A stretch of DNA of 64,000 nucleotides from Bacillota bacterium (lineage in GTDB: Bacteria; Bacillota; Clostridia; Lachnospirales; Bianqueaceae). The stretch lies in assembly GCA_017441925.1 (NCBI GenBank), contig JAFRUE010000003.1:1-64000 (forward strand). The letters are read 5' to 3'. Below are positions 53,080-62,748 of this stretch, piece by piece. Positions within the stretch are counted from its first letter, which is position 1. Each line of letters begins with the position of its first letter. The position numbers and the translations under genes were made by a program. The notes beneath the pieces are model-generated. The model did no database searches. It saw only the letters and a list, made by a program, of their open reading frames with translations, and was not told where the DNA came from.

Positions 53080-54557
53080 ATCTGTTCTGCACCGTCCATA
53101 ATATCTGCCCGGATCCGCAGGCCTGTATTGCTGATACAGTAAACCGTTACTGTCCCCTCCGGCAAGGCGAAGTGTCCGTTCTCCGCTGGTTCCGGATAGA
53201 CGAACCGGTCGTTCGCGGCCATCTTCGGGTCGCCTGAAACTGCCTGTCCAGCCAGCCGCGCCATCAGGACCATCCGACCCGGCGTCCATTCTTTATCCGT
53301 GATATTCTCCTTTGTTACCGGGAATTCTGTTCCGTTTCTCCGCAGAAAATACAGGCCGTCCCCATCCCTGTCAAGCTCTGCCGCCTCAAAAGCCGGCGCT
53401 GTCGGGCGGCTTTCATCCGCGGTCCGGTCGCAGAGATAGCAGAACCGTCCGCTCCATGCCTCGAGGAACTGATCCAGCCGGTAGCAGCGGTGGGCCGTCG
53501 CGTCATCCGGTGCCGCGGAATCACATACATACACGGTATCCGGACCGAATCCGCGAACCGTCAGGATGTGTCCCGGCGTATTGCAAGGAGCGTTCTCCAG
53601 ATACGGCAGATGCCTTTTCTCCGCGTCTTCCGGAGTCTTCGCGTAATGAACGCTTACGCCGACGGTCCGCCCCTCACGGATCTCCCGCCGGAGCAGATTC
53701 AGGTCTCCGAACCGTCCGATCGCGCGGAAGCCGTAAGTCCCGAGGCCGGCTGTCACATAGGACCAGTTGCCGAAGCCCTCGACCAGATCCACTGTCGTCA
53801 TCGCCATTTCCTCCGGCAAGACCTGTACGCCGCGGTACGCAAGCAGTACGGTCATTGTCGTCGGATTGCAGATCGATCCGCCGATCTCAGGATCCCGGAT
53901 CATCTGGGACGCTGCCGGCGAAGGCAGGATCACGGTATCGTTCCATTTGCCCAGTGCTTCGACCGCCGCCTCGTCACCGGTATAGGTCGGTATCTCCGGG
54001 AGTTTTCGGTTGCGGAGTGCAGCGCAGGTCCGGCGAAGTACCGGGGACGGAATATCCGCTGCTTCGCGGTGCAGCAGGACCTGCAGCTGGAAGGCTTCCG
54101 CAGGCTCGCTGTCCACAGCCATGATATCACAGTCCATGTGAATTCCCGGACATGCGGGATCATCCGGATTCGGCACCGGGCCGTTATGATTGCGCCGTTC
54201 GATATACGGGCTCCAGGCGCCCCAGCTGCCCCAGCCGCTCCAGCGCCCAGCCGCATTCTCACATGCAAAACAGACCCGGGCTCTTGCTTCCACCCAGGTC
54301 CCTTCAGGTATATCCGCGTTCCAGGTCTGCACCAGCTGTTCGAAAAGAGGCGCTTCTACGACAGGGGACAGATACCGCCCGTCGAGCACGCCTTCCGCAA
54401 GTGTCAGATAACCGTTTTCGTCACGCCGGATTCCGCAGGACTCCGCCAGACTGCCGAAACCGACAGCACCGTCCGGCGGCACTTCCGTCAATGTGTCTGT
54501 ACCGGCGGTCCATGCCTTGCCCCCGCGGAATTCGATCAGGTTATACCGCATTTTCAT
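53076..54557 (-). CDS. C39-like cysteine peptidase-fold protein
   Basis: 493 residues. The C-terminal half has the papain-like order Cys in GGSICNPTTMTVLLAYRG, His in CNTPGHILTVRGF and Asp in YVCDSAAPDD, matching C39-type domains such as PF13529. The N-terminal half is a beta-rich region with Trp repeats (GRWSGWGSWGAWSPYIERR) and CDIM motifs, origin unknown. No signal peptide, so its role is unclear: perhaps peptide processing. ATG at 54557 with AGGTGA upstream is chosen over a GTG at 54569. It lies 9 bp after dnaB and overlaps the methyltransferase. Confidence 0.75.
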   Translation of the reverse strand: MKMRYNLIEFRGGKAWTAGTDTLTEVPPDGAVGFGSLAESCGIRRDENGYLTLAEGVLDGRYLSPVVEAPLFEQLVQTWNADIPEGTWVEARARVCFACENAAGRWSGWGSWGAWSPYIERRNHNGPVPNPDDPACPGIHMDCDIMAVDSEPAEAFQLQVLLHREAADIPSPVLRRTCAALRNRKLPEIPTYTGDEAAVEALGKWNDTVILPSPAASQMIRDPEIGGSICNPTTMTVLLAYRGVQVLPEEMAMTTVDLVEGFGNWSYVTAGLGTYGFRAIGRFGDLNLLRREIREGRTVGVSVHYAKTPEDAEKRHLPYLENAPCNTPGHILTVRGFGPDTVYVCDSAAPDDATAHRCYRLDQFLEAWSGRFCYLCDRTADESRPTAPAFEAAELDRDGDGLYFLRRNGTEFPVTKENITDKEWTPGRMVLMARLAGQAVSGDPKMAANDRFVYPEPAENGHFALPEGTVTVYCISNTGLRIRADIMDGAEQI

Positions 54558-54565
54558 CTGTAAAA

Positions 54566-55996
54566 TCACCTGTTGCTATATCCGTTCGCGCCGCTTGGCC
54601 CGCCGCCGTACTGGCCGCGCTCCAGATTCGCGAACTTCGTATACTGTCCCATCCAGGCAAGCTTGATCGTACCGATCGAACCGTTACGCTGCTTGGAAAT
54701 GATCACCTCTGCGATATTGTGATCCTGGGATTCTTTATTGTAGTATTCGTCTCTGTAAAGGAACATGACGACGTCCGCGTCCTGCTCGATCGCGCCGGAC
54801 TCACGGAGATCGGAGAGCATCGGACGCTTGTCGGAACGGGACTCCAGCGCTCGGGACAGCTGTGAGAGCGCCAGCACCGGAGCGTTCATCTCACGGGCGA
54901 GGGCCTTGAGCCCGCGGGAGATCTCCGATATCTCCTGCTGGCGGTTCTCCGACGAACCGCTGCGGGAACCGCTCATCAGCTGCAGATAGTCGATCATGAT
55001 CAGATCCAGACCGCGCTCGAGCTTCAGTTTGCGGCACTTGGTCCGCAGCTCGGAAAGCGTGATGCCGGGCGTATCGTCGATATAGATCGAAGCCTCCGAC
55101 AGCGGCGAAAGCGCCTGGAGCAGATTGGTCCAGTCGTCTTCTTCCAGCTTGCCGTTGCGGATCCGCTCAGAATCCACCATCGACTCCGCGCAGAGCAGAC
55201 GGTTCGCGCACTGCTTACGGCTCATCTCCAGACTGAAGACCGCGCAGGTCTTATGCGCGTGGACGGCCGCGTGACAGACGATATTGAGGCCGAAAGCCGT
55301 CTTGCCCATGGAAGGACGCGCACCGACCAGCACGAGATCTGCCGGCTGCAGGCCTGTCGTCAGGCGGTCCAGATCGGTAAAGCCCGTCGGAACGCCGGTT
55401 ATTCCGCCGTGTGTGCGGGCGAGTTCTTCAATATCGGTATAGGTCTCGAGCAGGATCTCATGGATATGCCGCAGACCATCACGGTTCTGATTGGACAGGA
55501 CCTGGAAGACCTTCTGCTCCACGTTCCCGGACAGATCCGTGATCGACAGATCTCTCTGATATCCGTGGTTCATCATATCCTCGCCAAGCGCGATAAAGAT
55601 CCTGTACTGATGGCAGTCGCGCACGATCTCGGCGTAATGTACGGCCCGGACCGAGTTGGGGACTGCCGATACGATCGTGCCCAGATACGGCACGCCGCCG
55701 ACGTTCGCAAGATTTCCGTCCTTCTGCAGACGGTTCTCCAGCGTGATCAGGTCAATGACGCTGTTCTCCTGGTAGAGCGCCTGCATGGCACGGAAAATCA
55801 GACGGTTCCTCTGTGAGTAGAAATCGTCTTCCGTCAGGATCTCCATGACCGCGATCACTGCGTCGCGGTCCATCATCATACATCCGAGAACGGCTTCCTC
55901 CGCCGCCTCATCATGCGGTTTGGTGCGGGCGGCAGGCATCTGCCCGCTTTCAGGCTGCGGCAGGTTCTCCTGCGCTACGTTGAGCTCATCCGCCAT
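54566..55996 (-). CDS. dnaB: Replicative DNA helicase DnaB
   Basis: 476 residues. N-terminal primase-interaction domain (about 20-130), then RecA-like helicase core with Walker A GARPSMGKTAF, Walker B LDLIMIDYLQLM, arginine finger region and C-terminal DVVMFLYRDEYYN. A Gly-rich tail (GQYGGGPSGANGYSNR) ends the protein. Forms a hexameric ring that unwinds the replication fork. In the classical order gdpP-rplI-dnaB. Confidence 0.98.
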   Translation of the reverse strand: MADELNVAQENLPQPESGQMPAARTKPHDEAAEEAVLGCMMMDRDAVIAVMEILTEDDFYSQRNRLIFRAMQALYQENSVIDLITLENRLQKDGNLANVGGVPYLGTIVSAVPNSVRAVHYAEIVRDCHQYRIFIALGEDMMNHGYQRDLSITDLSGNVEQKVFQVLSNQNRDGLRHIHEILLETYTDIEELARTHGGITGVPTGFTDLDRLTTGLQPADLVLVGARPSMGKTAFGLNIVCHAAVHAHKTCAVFSLEMSRKQCANRLLCAESMVDSERIRNGKLEEDDWTNLLQALSPLSEASIYIDDTPGITLSELRTKCRKLKLERGLDLIMIDYLQLMSGSRSGSSENRQQEISEISRGLKALAREMNAPVLALSQLSRALESRSDKRPMLSDLRESGAIEQDADVVMFLYRDEYYNKESQDHNIAEVIISKQRNGSIGTIKLAWMGQYTKFANLERGQYGGGPSGANGYSNR

Positions 55997-56033
55997 CTGT
56001 CAGTCCCTCAGAAAAGAATTATTCCGTCAAAAA

Positions 56034-56480
56034 TCACAGGGTCTCAACTTTGACCGTGAACTTGGCTGTCGCTTCAGGATGCAGCTTGATATCTACCGGA
56101 TAGCTGCCGGTAGCCTTGATGGCGTCCTTAAGCTGGATCTTCTTTTTATCGATCTGGATCCCGTGCTGCTGGGCCAGCGCGTCTGCGATAGCCTGTGCAG
56201 TTACGGAGCCGAAAAGCCGTCCGTTCTCGCCGCCTTTGACCTTCAGAAGGACAGTCTTCTCCTCCAGCTTTGCCGCAAGTGCAAGCGCTTCCTGCTTCTC
56301 CTGAGCCTTACGGTTCGCTTCGCTGCCTTTTTTCAGCTTCCACTGGTTCAGGACGTCCGCGTTCGCCTCTTTGCCGAGCTTCTTGGGCAGGATAAAATTC
56401 TTGGCGTATCCGTCAGAGATCTCGACGACTTCTCCGGCTTTGCCCAGTTTCTTTACGTCTTCAAGCAGCATGACTTTCAT
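56034..56480 (-). CDS. rplI: 50S ribosomal protein L9
   Basis: 148 residues, normal length. N-terminal MKVMLLEDVKKLGKAGEVVEISDGYAKNFI and the long connecting helix with Lys/Ala repeats are diagnostic; C-terminal domain ends in VKVETL. Starts 12 bp after the gdpP stop and 37 bp before dnaB, in the usual Bacillota order. Confidence 0.98.
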   Translation of the reverse strand: MKVMLLEDVKKLGKAGEVVEISDGYAKNFILPKKLGKEANADVLNQWKLKKGSEANRKAQEKQEALALAAKLEEKTVLLKVKGGENGRLFGSVTAQAIADALAQQHGIQIDKKKIQLKDAIKATGSYPVDIKLHPEATAKFTVKVETL

Positions 56481-56492
56481 CGTTTACCACTC

Positions 56493-58508
56493 CTATCGAT
56501 TGGTTTCTAAATAATCCTGAATGCTCCTGCGCAACAGTGTCAGCGCGTGCTGCATCTCGGAATCCCGCAGCTGCGCTCCGGCCACCGTCAGATGGCCGCC
56601 GCCGCCGATCTTCTCCATAATGACCTGTACGTTGATATCCCCGAGCGACCGCGCACTGATATTGATCTGTTCGCCCATCTCGGTCAGGACGAAAGAGGCG
56701 TCGACGCCGCGGATATCGAGCAGTTCGTCCGCCGCGCCCGCGGCCAGCGCCAGCGCGTTCGTGACCTTGCGGCCGTCCCAATGGGACATCGCGATCCGGT
56801 CGCGGTAGATCTCCGCCTGGCTGACGATCTGCGCACGGTATCTGTATTCGTCGATATCATTCTTGAACATCTCACGGACACGCAGCGAATCCGCACCGTT
56901 GCGCCGGAGATACGCCGCGGCCTCGAATGTGCGGATACCTGTCTTGACGGTGAAATTCTTCGTGTCCAGCGCGATCCCGGCGAACATCGCGTCCGCCTCG
57001 ATGGGGCGCAGCCGCACGGTATCCGTCAGATACTGGATTAGCTCCGTGATCATCTCGCAGCAGGAGGACGCGTACGGCTCCACATACGAAATGACGGTGC
57101 CGCGGATCAGGTCCGCGCTTGCGCGGTGATGATCGATCACGACGATGCTGGGAACGATCTCGAGCAGCCTCGGCGCCGCCGTGATCGCCGGACGGTTCAC
57201 GTCCACCACGACCAGGAGCGTCTTCTCGCTGATCATCTGCTCGGCCCGCTGCTGCGTAATTACGCGGTCCTCGTACTGCTCGTCCTCGACCGCGCGTACA
57301 TACAGGGAATCTATAGCCGGATGCGGTTCGCTCATGACGATACGCACGTCTTTGCCGAGCCGGTCAATACTGCCCGCAAGTCCGAGCGCCGCTCCGAAAC
57401 AGTCCAGATCCGGGTTCGTATGGCCCATGATCAGAACGTTGTCCGCTTCCATGATGACGCCGTGCAGCGCCTGCGCGATCAGACGCGCGCGGACCCGGGT
57501 CGTTTTCTCCACGCCGTCGGAACGTCCGCCATAGAAAAGCGTGCTGTCCTGGGATTTTACGACTGCCTGGTCTCCGCCACGGCTCATCGCAAGGTCCATC
57601 GCCGCTCGCGCAAATTCGTTGGACTGCTCCAACCCGTCCGCGATACCAACGCCGATACTGAGCGTGACCGGGATCGTATTGCCGATACTGATCTTGCGGA
57701 TGTCCTCCAGGATCTTGAACTTGGATTCCTGGATCGTTTCCAGCTTGCCGTACGGGAAGACTAGCAGGAGACGGTCCTTCTCCATACGTGTCAGGACTCC
57801 GTTCACATTCGTCGAAAGGTCCGTAATGCGTCTGTAGACCATCGCTTCCAGCATCGGACGGCGGATCTCCTCCATCGTCCCGAGCGACTGGTCATAGTTA
57901 TCGATATAGATAAGCGCCACGACCGGGCGGATATTTACGTTTTCTTTCTGAAGAGCTCTCTCCCGCGTCACATCGAGCAGGCTTGCCGAATACAGCAGTT
58001 CCGAGAGCTCCCCCGAGCCGGCTTCAAGCAGCGGTTCCTGCGACAGGACAAGACGGTAGATCCGTCCCTTGACGATGACTTCGGACTCCCTCGAGCCGCC
58101 CTCTTCCGGATATTCCAGCTTGCCGAAAAGCGCGTCCAGCTTGCCGGCTTCCATCGGGAAGGACGCAAGTTCTTCCGTAAACAGATTGCGGAAAGTATCA
58201 TTAATCCAGAAGATCCGTCCGTCAGCCTTGGCCAGCGCGTATGGGAAATCCCAGTGCTGCATGTACTGCATCTCGCGGTTGGCGACCTCGACCGAGTCGT
58301 TCAGCACCTTGTCGTCAACAGTCCGCGTGAATCCTCTGATTCCGATGACCGCGACAAGCGCGATGATGACGATCGCAAGCACGACCACGATGCCGAAAAT
58401 ATTCTGCGCCGCCGCGAAATAAATAATGGAAAGCACCAGTGTCAGGAGCAGCAGCAGATAGAACATGATGTTATACAGCCTGACGCTTCGTTTCAGTTTA
58501 CGGGCCAT
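56493..58508 (-). CDS. gdpP: Cyclic-di-AMP phosphodiesterase GdpP
   Basis: 671 residues. Two N-terminal transmembrane helices (about 10-60), a degenerate PAS sensor (about 80-170), a degenerate GGDEF domain (about 190-310) and DHH/DHHA1 catalytic modules with VIDHHR and GGGGHLTVAGAQL. Degrades c-di-AMP to pApA and so controls cell-wall and potassium homeostasis. Own promoter at 58581-58610; rplI and dnaB follow. Confidence 0.96.
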   Translation of the reverse strand: MARKLKRSVRLYNIMFYLLLLLTLVLSIIYFAAAQNIFGIVVVLAIVIIALVAVIGIRGFTRTVDDKVLNDSVEVANREMQYMQHWDFPYALAKADGRIFWINDTFRNLFTEELASFPMEAGKLDALFGKLEYPEEGGSRESEVIVKGRIYRLVLSQEPLLEAGSGELSELLYSASLLDVTRERALQKENVNIRPVVALIYIDNYDQSLGTMEEIRRPMLEAMVYRRITDLSTNVNGVLTRMEKDRLLLVFPYGKLETIQESKFKILEDIRKISIGNTIPVTLSIGVGIADGLEQSNEFARAAMDLAMSRGGDQAVVKSQDSTLFYGGRSDGVEKTTRVRARLIAQALHGVIMEADNVLIMGHTNPDLDCFGAALGLAGSIDRLGKDVRIVMSEPHPAIDSLYVRAVEDEQYEDRVITQQRAEQMISEKTLLVVVDVNRPAITAAPRLLEIVPSIVVIDHHRASADLIRGTVISYVEPYASSCCEMITELIQYLTDTVRLRPIEADAMFAGIALDTKNFTVKTGIRTFEAAAYLRRNGADSLRVREMFKNDIDEYRYRAQIVSQAEIYRDRIAMSHWDGRKVTNALALAAGAADELLDIRGVDASFVLTEMGEQINISARSLGDINVQVIMEKIGGGGHLTVAGAQLRDSEMQHALTLLRRSIQDYLETNR

Positions 58509-58580
58509 ATCTGCGCCCCTCCTTTCTGTTACGCATCTTTATGATCTGATATGCGGGTTTTTGTCGATTATTGTTCTGTA

Positions 58581-58610
58581 ATTATATCACGGTTTGCGGA
58601 ATCGTGTCAA
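58581..58610 (-). promoter_or_regulatory. Promoter of gdpP-rplI-dnaB
   Basis: Reverse strand TTGACA (58610-58605), 18-bp spacer, TATAAT (58586-58581). Confidence 0.75.
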
Positions 58611-58630
58611 CGCTGTACGGATCCGTGTCA

Positions 58631-59785
58631 TCACTGAGCCGAACTGTCCCCGTCCGTATAGACGCGCGGCACACGGATCGAGATGCCGCAGACGATTTCA
58701 TAGGAGATCGTATGAGCAAGTTCAGCCATTCTGTCCGCGGTCATCAGATCTCCGATCAGACGGACCGGATCTCCGCGCTTTACGTCCGGGATATCCGTCA
58801 CGTCCACCATGAACTGATCCATGCAGACCCGTCCCCTGATCGGCGCCAGCCTGCCGGCGATCTCAACCGCGCCTGTATTCGACAGATCCCGTCTGTAGCC
58901 GTCCGCGTATCCCACCGGTATCGTCGCGATCCGGCTCGTCCGGTCTGTTACATAAGTCCCGCCGTAGCCGATCGGCGTCCCGGCCGGGACTTCTTTAACA
59001 TAGCTCACATGGCTGATCCAGGACAGGACCGGCTCCAGCCTGGCACCGTTCGCCGAGACCTCGTCCGACGGCATCAGTCCGTACAGAATGATCCCTGCGC
59101 GCATCATCTGCTGGCACGTCTCCGGCAGCTCCAGGATCGCCGCACTGTTGGCGATATGGCAGATCTGCGGCCGGATACCGCGCTCTGCGAGCTTTTCGCG
59201 CATCCCGGCAAATCGCTCTGTCTGGACGGCAGTGAATGTTTTGTCTGTCTCGTCCGCCTTTGCAAAATGACTGAACAGGCCTTCTATCTTCAGATTCGGC
59301 ATCTGCGAAATGCTCTCGATCTGCTCCGCCGCCTGCTCCCGCATGGCTTCATCAGCGGTCTGAAAACCGATCCGTCCCATTCCGGTATCAATCGCGATAT
59401 CGATCGGGAGAACCGTCCCTGCCCGGACAGCAGCTTCAGAGAAATCTCTTGCCATTTCCACATCAAAAACCGCCGGGATCAGACCTGCCTCGATGACGCC
59501 CTGCATATCTTCCGGGCATGTGTCCCCCAGAATATGGATCGGTTCCGTGACGCCGGCGTTTCGCAGGTTCTGTCCCTCGCGCAGAAAAGCTACCGCGTAC
59601 CGGTCTACCCCGCATTCCCGCAGGACCGGGATCATTCTGTCAGCACCGTGTCCATAAGCGTCAGCCTTGACGACCGCGCAGAAAAGCGCTTCTTCAGGGA
59701 TCTTCGCGCGGATCTCGCGCACATTGCGGCGCAGCTTTGCAAGATCGATCACCGCAGCTGTCCGTCCCGTACTGATACTTGCCAT
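58631..59785 (-). CDS. alr: Alanine racemase
   Basis: 384-residue PLP enzyme making D-alanine for peptidoglycan. Cofactor Lys40 in VVKADAYGHG; catalytic Tyr in the GTPIGYGGTY region; C-terminal beta domain with RGRVCMDQFMVDVTDI. It starts after the NAD(P)HX epimerase/dehydratase gene on the same strand, a frequent pairing in Bacillota. Confidence 0.97.
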   Translation of the reverse strand: MASISTGRTAAVIDLAKLRRNVREIRAKIPEEALFCAVVKADAYGHGADRMIPVLRECGVDRYAVAFLREGQNLRNAGVTEPIHILGDTCPEDMQGVIEAGLIPAVFDVEMARDFSEAAVRAGTVLPIDIAIDTGMGRIGFQTADEAMREQAAEQIESISQMPNLKIEGLFSHFAKADETDKTFTAVQTERFAGMREKLAERGIRPQICHIANSAAILELPETCQQMMRAGIILYGLMPSDEVSANGARLEPVLSWISHVSYVKEVPAGTPIGYGGTYVTDRTSRIATIPVGYADGYRRDLSNTGAVEIAGRLAPIRGRVCMDQFMVDVTDIPDVKRGDPVRLIGDLMTADRMAELAHTISYEIVCGISIRVPRVYTDGDSSAQ

Positions 59786-59842
59786 TTTCTGTATACTCCT
59801 GAATCTGTGTTGTATATTTCTTTTTCCGCCTCTGCCGTGTCC

Positions 59843-61606
59843 TTACCGGACAAGCCGGTCCGGCCGCATGTACCGGACAAGATCCGAAGCGGTCAGCGCA
59901 TAGACTCCGGTACGCTTTGCAGCGGCATCTCCGGCCTTTCCGTGCAGCCAGACACCTGCGCACGCGATCTCAAAAAGTCTCTCGCCGCCGCATTCCCGGC
60001 CGCCCGCAGCAGCCTGTGCCAGCAGGCCTCCGATCGTCCCCGCCAGCACGTCTCCGGAACCTGCTGTCGACATTCCGTTATTCCCTGTCCGATTGACGCA
60101 GACCCGCCCTTTCGGATCCGCAATGACAGTTGAAGCGTTTTTCAGCACAACGACCGCATGATACCTCCGGGCAAGCTCCAACGCGGATCCGGTCAGATCC
60201 TGATACAGTTCCGATACCGTCTTGCCTAAAAGTCTGGCCGCTTCACCCATATGCGGTGTGAAGATCAGCCAGGGTTCTGTATTTCGACCGTCCTGAAGCG
60301 CCGCCGCCCTTAAAATCAGCGGATCTGCCGCGATCAGATTGAGCGCGTCCGCGTCCACGACCGTTGGAACGCCCATTGCAAGCACCTTCCGCAGCAGCGT
60401 TTTATTCTTGCCGAGTCCGGGCCCGACGACAGCCGCACTGCACTCCGGCAGACGGATCTGCAGAAGGCTGTTCTCGTCCGCGCGGATCAGGCTCGCACCG
60501 ATCCGATTCCGGCTGTCCTGTTCCTGGCCGTTCTGTCCCGGAACACTCTCATCCGGGCGGCTCTGCTTCAGATTGATCTGCCTCAGGCTGATCTGTCTGG
60601 AACGGATCTGTCCCTGCCCGGTCTGACTCGCGCTGCTCTGGCTGCCCTGAACCGGACCGTTCAGTCCTGTCCCGTCCGTGTAGCGGGTCTGGACCGCTTC
60701 CGGGACCGCCAGTGTCATGGTCTGTCCCTCTCCGGCAGGAATGACGGTGTTTACAAGCCCTGCTCCGGCACGATAAGCTGCTGAAGCCGCAAAGACCGCA
60801 GCTCCCATCATGCCCGGGCTCCCCGCTGCTACGAGCAATTTGCCGTAAGTCCCTTTATGACTGTCGTCCGAACGGACCGGCAGCAGCATCCGGATATCGT
60901 TTTTGCCGTAACTGCGTTTCTGAGCGGCCTCTGAAACCGGATTCGGATCGTCTTCTCCGATGTCCCCGAGATAGATTTTTCCTGCATAAGTCCGTCCCGG
61001 ATACAGGTATAAGCCTGTCTTCAGACGGCTGATCGTGATCGTTTCGTCCGCCCGTACAGCATCCCCGAGGATCTGTCCTGTCCCTGCATGGATCCCGGAC
61101 GGGATATCCACCGCAACCACACGGCGGCGCGGTTTTGCCGCTTTCCATGCGTTGATCCAGCGTACTGCCGCGAGAGCAGCCCCCTCAAGTGGTCTGTCGA
61201 GTCCTGTCCCGAACAGCGCGTCCACCACACAGGTGTACCGCACCGGTTTTGTCTCGGCCGCAACGGCCGTATCCGCATTCTCTCCCGGCAGCCCGCAGAA
61301 AACATTCTGTCCCTCGAGGCGGTCGTAGTTGACTTTAGCGTCCCCACGGATCCTTTCCGGATCGCCGATCACATAGACATCCGCCTTGCAGCCGGCTTCC
61401 CGCAGCATCCGCGCAGCCGCGAATCCGTCTCCGCCGTTATTCCCTGTTCCGCACAGGATCGCGGCCGATTTGCCTTCCCCTTCAAGGATCCGCTCTGCAA
61501 CTCTCCTTGCCGCGCGCTCCATCAGTTCCAGACCGGGGATCCCCGCGGTCTCGACAGCCCAGCGGTCCATCGCGCGCATCTCGGCACCGTCATACAGTTT
61601 CTTCAT
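59843..61606 (-). CDS. nnr: Bifunctional NAD(P)H-hydrate epimerase/dehydratase with an inserted linker
   Basis: 587 residues. YjeF_N epimerase domain (1-240, CGTGNNGGDGFAAARML) repairs the S/R epimers of NAD(P)HX; C-terminal ADP-dependent dehydratase domain (about 245-587, GSPGMMGAAVF, VVGPGLGKNK, GMSTAGSGDVLAGTIGG). Usual proteins are near 500 residues; about residues 312-385 are a Gln/Ser/Arg-rich segment (including SRQISLRQINLKQSRP) without homology to either domain, inserted before the ATP-binding strand. AGGGACTGACGG is a weak site before the ATG. Likely cotranscribed with alr. Confidence 0.9.
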   Translation of the reverse strand: MKKLYDGAEMRAMDRWAVETAGIPGLELMERAARRVAERILEGEGKSAAILCGTGNNGGDGFAAARMLREAGCKADVYVIGDPERIRGDAKVNYDRLEGQNVFCGLPGENADTAVAAETKPVRYTCVVDALFGTGLDRPLEGAALAAVRWINAWKAAKPRRRVVAVDIPSGIHAGTGQILGDAVRADETITISRLKTGLYLYPGRTYAGKIYLGDIGEDDPNPVSEAAQKRSYGKNDIRMLLPVRSDDSHKGTYGKLLVAAGSPGMMGAAVFAASAAYRAGAGLVNTVIPAGEGQTMTLAVPEAVQTRYTDGTGLNGPVQGSQSSASQTGQGQIRSRQISLRQINLKQSRPDESVPGQNGQEQDSRNRIGASLIRADENSLLQIRLPECSAAVVGPGLGKNKTLLRKVLAMGVPTVVDADALNLIAADPLILRAAALQDGRNTEPWLIFTPHMGEAARLLGKTVSELYQDLTGSALELARRYHAVVVLKNASTVIADPKGRVCVNRTGNNGMSTAGSGDVLAGTIGGLLAQAAAGGRECGGERLFEIACAGVWLHGKAGDAAAKRTGVYALTASDLVRYMRPDRLVR

Positions 61607-61760
61607 CCGTCAGTCCCTCATCCCGCAAATCACATAAGCCTCGCCAAAATTACACGAATATTACAAATCTCTTTTCCTGTGTTCACAAAATATACATATT
61701 ATTCTGCTATCTTTATAGATGAAAACTTTTTCATGTTTTACCTCCATTATATATGAAGAA

Positions 61761-61789
61761 GGCGCTGTATGCCAGGCAGCGCCTTTTTT
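61761..61789. terminator. Hairpin/terminator between sugar isomerase and nnr
   Basis: GGCGCTG (61761-61767) pairs with CAGCGCC (61777-61783), followed by TTTTTT on the + strand; leftward the tail CTTCTTC is weakly T-rich. A second stem, CAGCGGACAGG with CCTGCCCGCTG, lies at 61811-61838. Either could terminate the leftward isomerase transcript. Confidence 0.55.
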
Positions 61790-61870
61790 GTGCGGCAGGT
61801 AATAACACATCAGCGGACAGGTGCTGCCCTGCCCGCTGATCTTCATACTATTGCTGAAGCAGAAAATGTC

Positions 61871-62656
61871 TTATTCGGCCTCGCAGCCCCACTTCTTCAG
61901 GAAGTCAAGGCTTCTCTTCAGGCAGTCGAACGGATCCTCTCCGTTGCAGGTGTCGAGCTCGACCATCGCGTACTCAACACCGCTCTCGATCGCCGCTGTC
62001 AGCAGGGAATCATAGTTCATGTTGCCTTCGCCGATCGGCATGATCATCTGTCCCGGACGCATCTCTTTGGTGAAGCGGTCCATGACCATACCGAATCCCA
62101 TGTCCTTCATATGGATGACAGGGGTACGGCCTTTCAGCTTGCGGATCCAAGCTGCAGGATCAGCGCCGCCGGACTGTACCCAGAAGCAGTCAAGCGTTAT
62201 GCCCATCTCTTCGGGAGTGAAACGCTCCAGAATATGATCCATGATCAGCTTGCCGTCGACTTTGCTGAACTCACGGTTGTGGTTGTGATACATGAAAAGC
62301 TTGCCGTGCTCTTTGAAGACTTCGGTCGTGTGACGGTAAGCCTGTTCAAAAGCATCGATGCCCTTGCCGGCAAGATCAAAGGATCCAAGTCCGATGTATT
62401 TGCAGCCAAGGATGTCATGCTCCTTAACAACAGCTTCCGGATCGTCCGTCAGAGCCGGTCCGCGGTAATGCGTCAGAACGCAGGTTAGGCCGTTCTTGTC
62501 CAGCTGTTCTTTCATCCACTCGGGATCGAACGGGCATCCGCCGGAGAGCTGAATATACTTATAACCCATATCCGCTACTTTCTTCAGAGACTCCTCTACA
62601 GAAGGCAGATCCTGCATGAATTCACGGACCGTGTACAACTGTGCGCCAACTTTCAT
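61871..62656 (-). CDS. Sugar phosphate isomerase/epimerase (xylose-isomerase-like TIM barrel)
   Basis: 261 residues. Single AP endonuclease/xylose-isomerase-like TIM barrel with the typical start MKVGAQLYTVREFMQD and metal-site segments (YHNHNREFSK, ITLDCFWVQSGG, VIHMKDMG, VELDTCNGED). Probable hexose or sugar-acid isomerase/epimerase; substrate unknown. Weak AAAGGGG site before the ATG. Own promoter; the GH2 gene ends 92 bp upstream on the same strand. Confidence 0.88.
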   Translation of the reverse strand: MKVGAQLYTVREFMQDLPSVEESLKKVADMGYKYIQLSGGCPFDPEWMKEQLDKNGLTCVLTHYRGPALTDDPEAVVKEHDILGCKYIGLGSFDLAGKGIDAFEQAYRHTTEVFKEHGKLFMYHNHNREFSKVDGKLIMDHILERFTPEEMGITLDCFWVQSGGADPAAWIRKLKGRTPVIHMKDMGFGMVMDRFTKEMRPGQMIMPIGEGNMNYDSLLTAAIESGVEYAMVELDTCNGEDPFDCLKRSLDFLKKWGCEAE

Positions 62657-62685
62657 TTGTTAAAACCCCTTTCCGTTTTTTCTTT

Positions 62686-62713
62686 ATTATAGCACATTTT
62701 CCAGGATTTAACA
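62686..62713 (-). promoter_or_regulatory. Promoter of the sugar isomerase gene
   Basis: Reverse strand TGTTAA (62713-62708), 16-bp spacer, TATAAT (62691-62686). Good -10, weak -35. Confidence 0.55.
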
Positions 62714-62748
62714 GATAATTACGAAATATTCCCTCAAAAATCCGATCT

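Noticed and set aside
61701..61734. Eleven-codon frame (MKKFSS...) with GGAGGTAAAAC in front
   Set aside because: Too short to support alone; overlaps a possible -10 and a terminator, and nothing downstream is obviously controlled by it.
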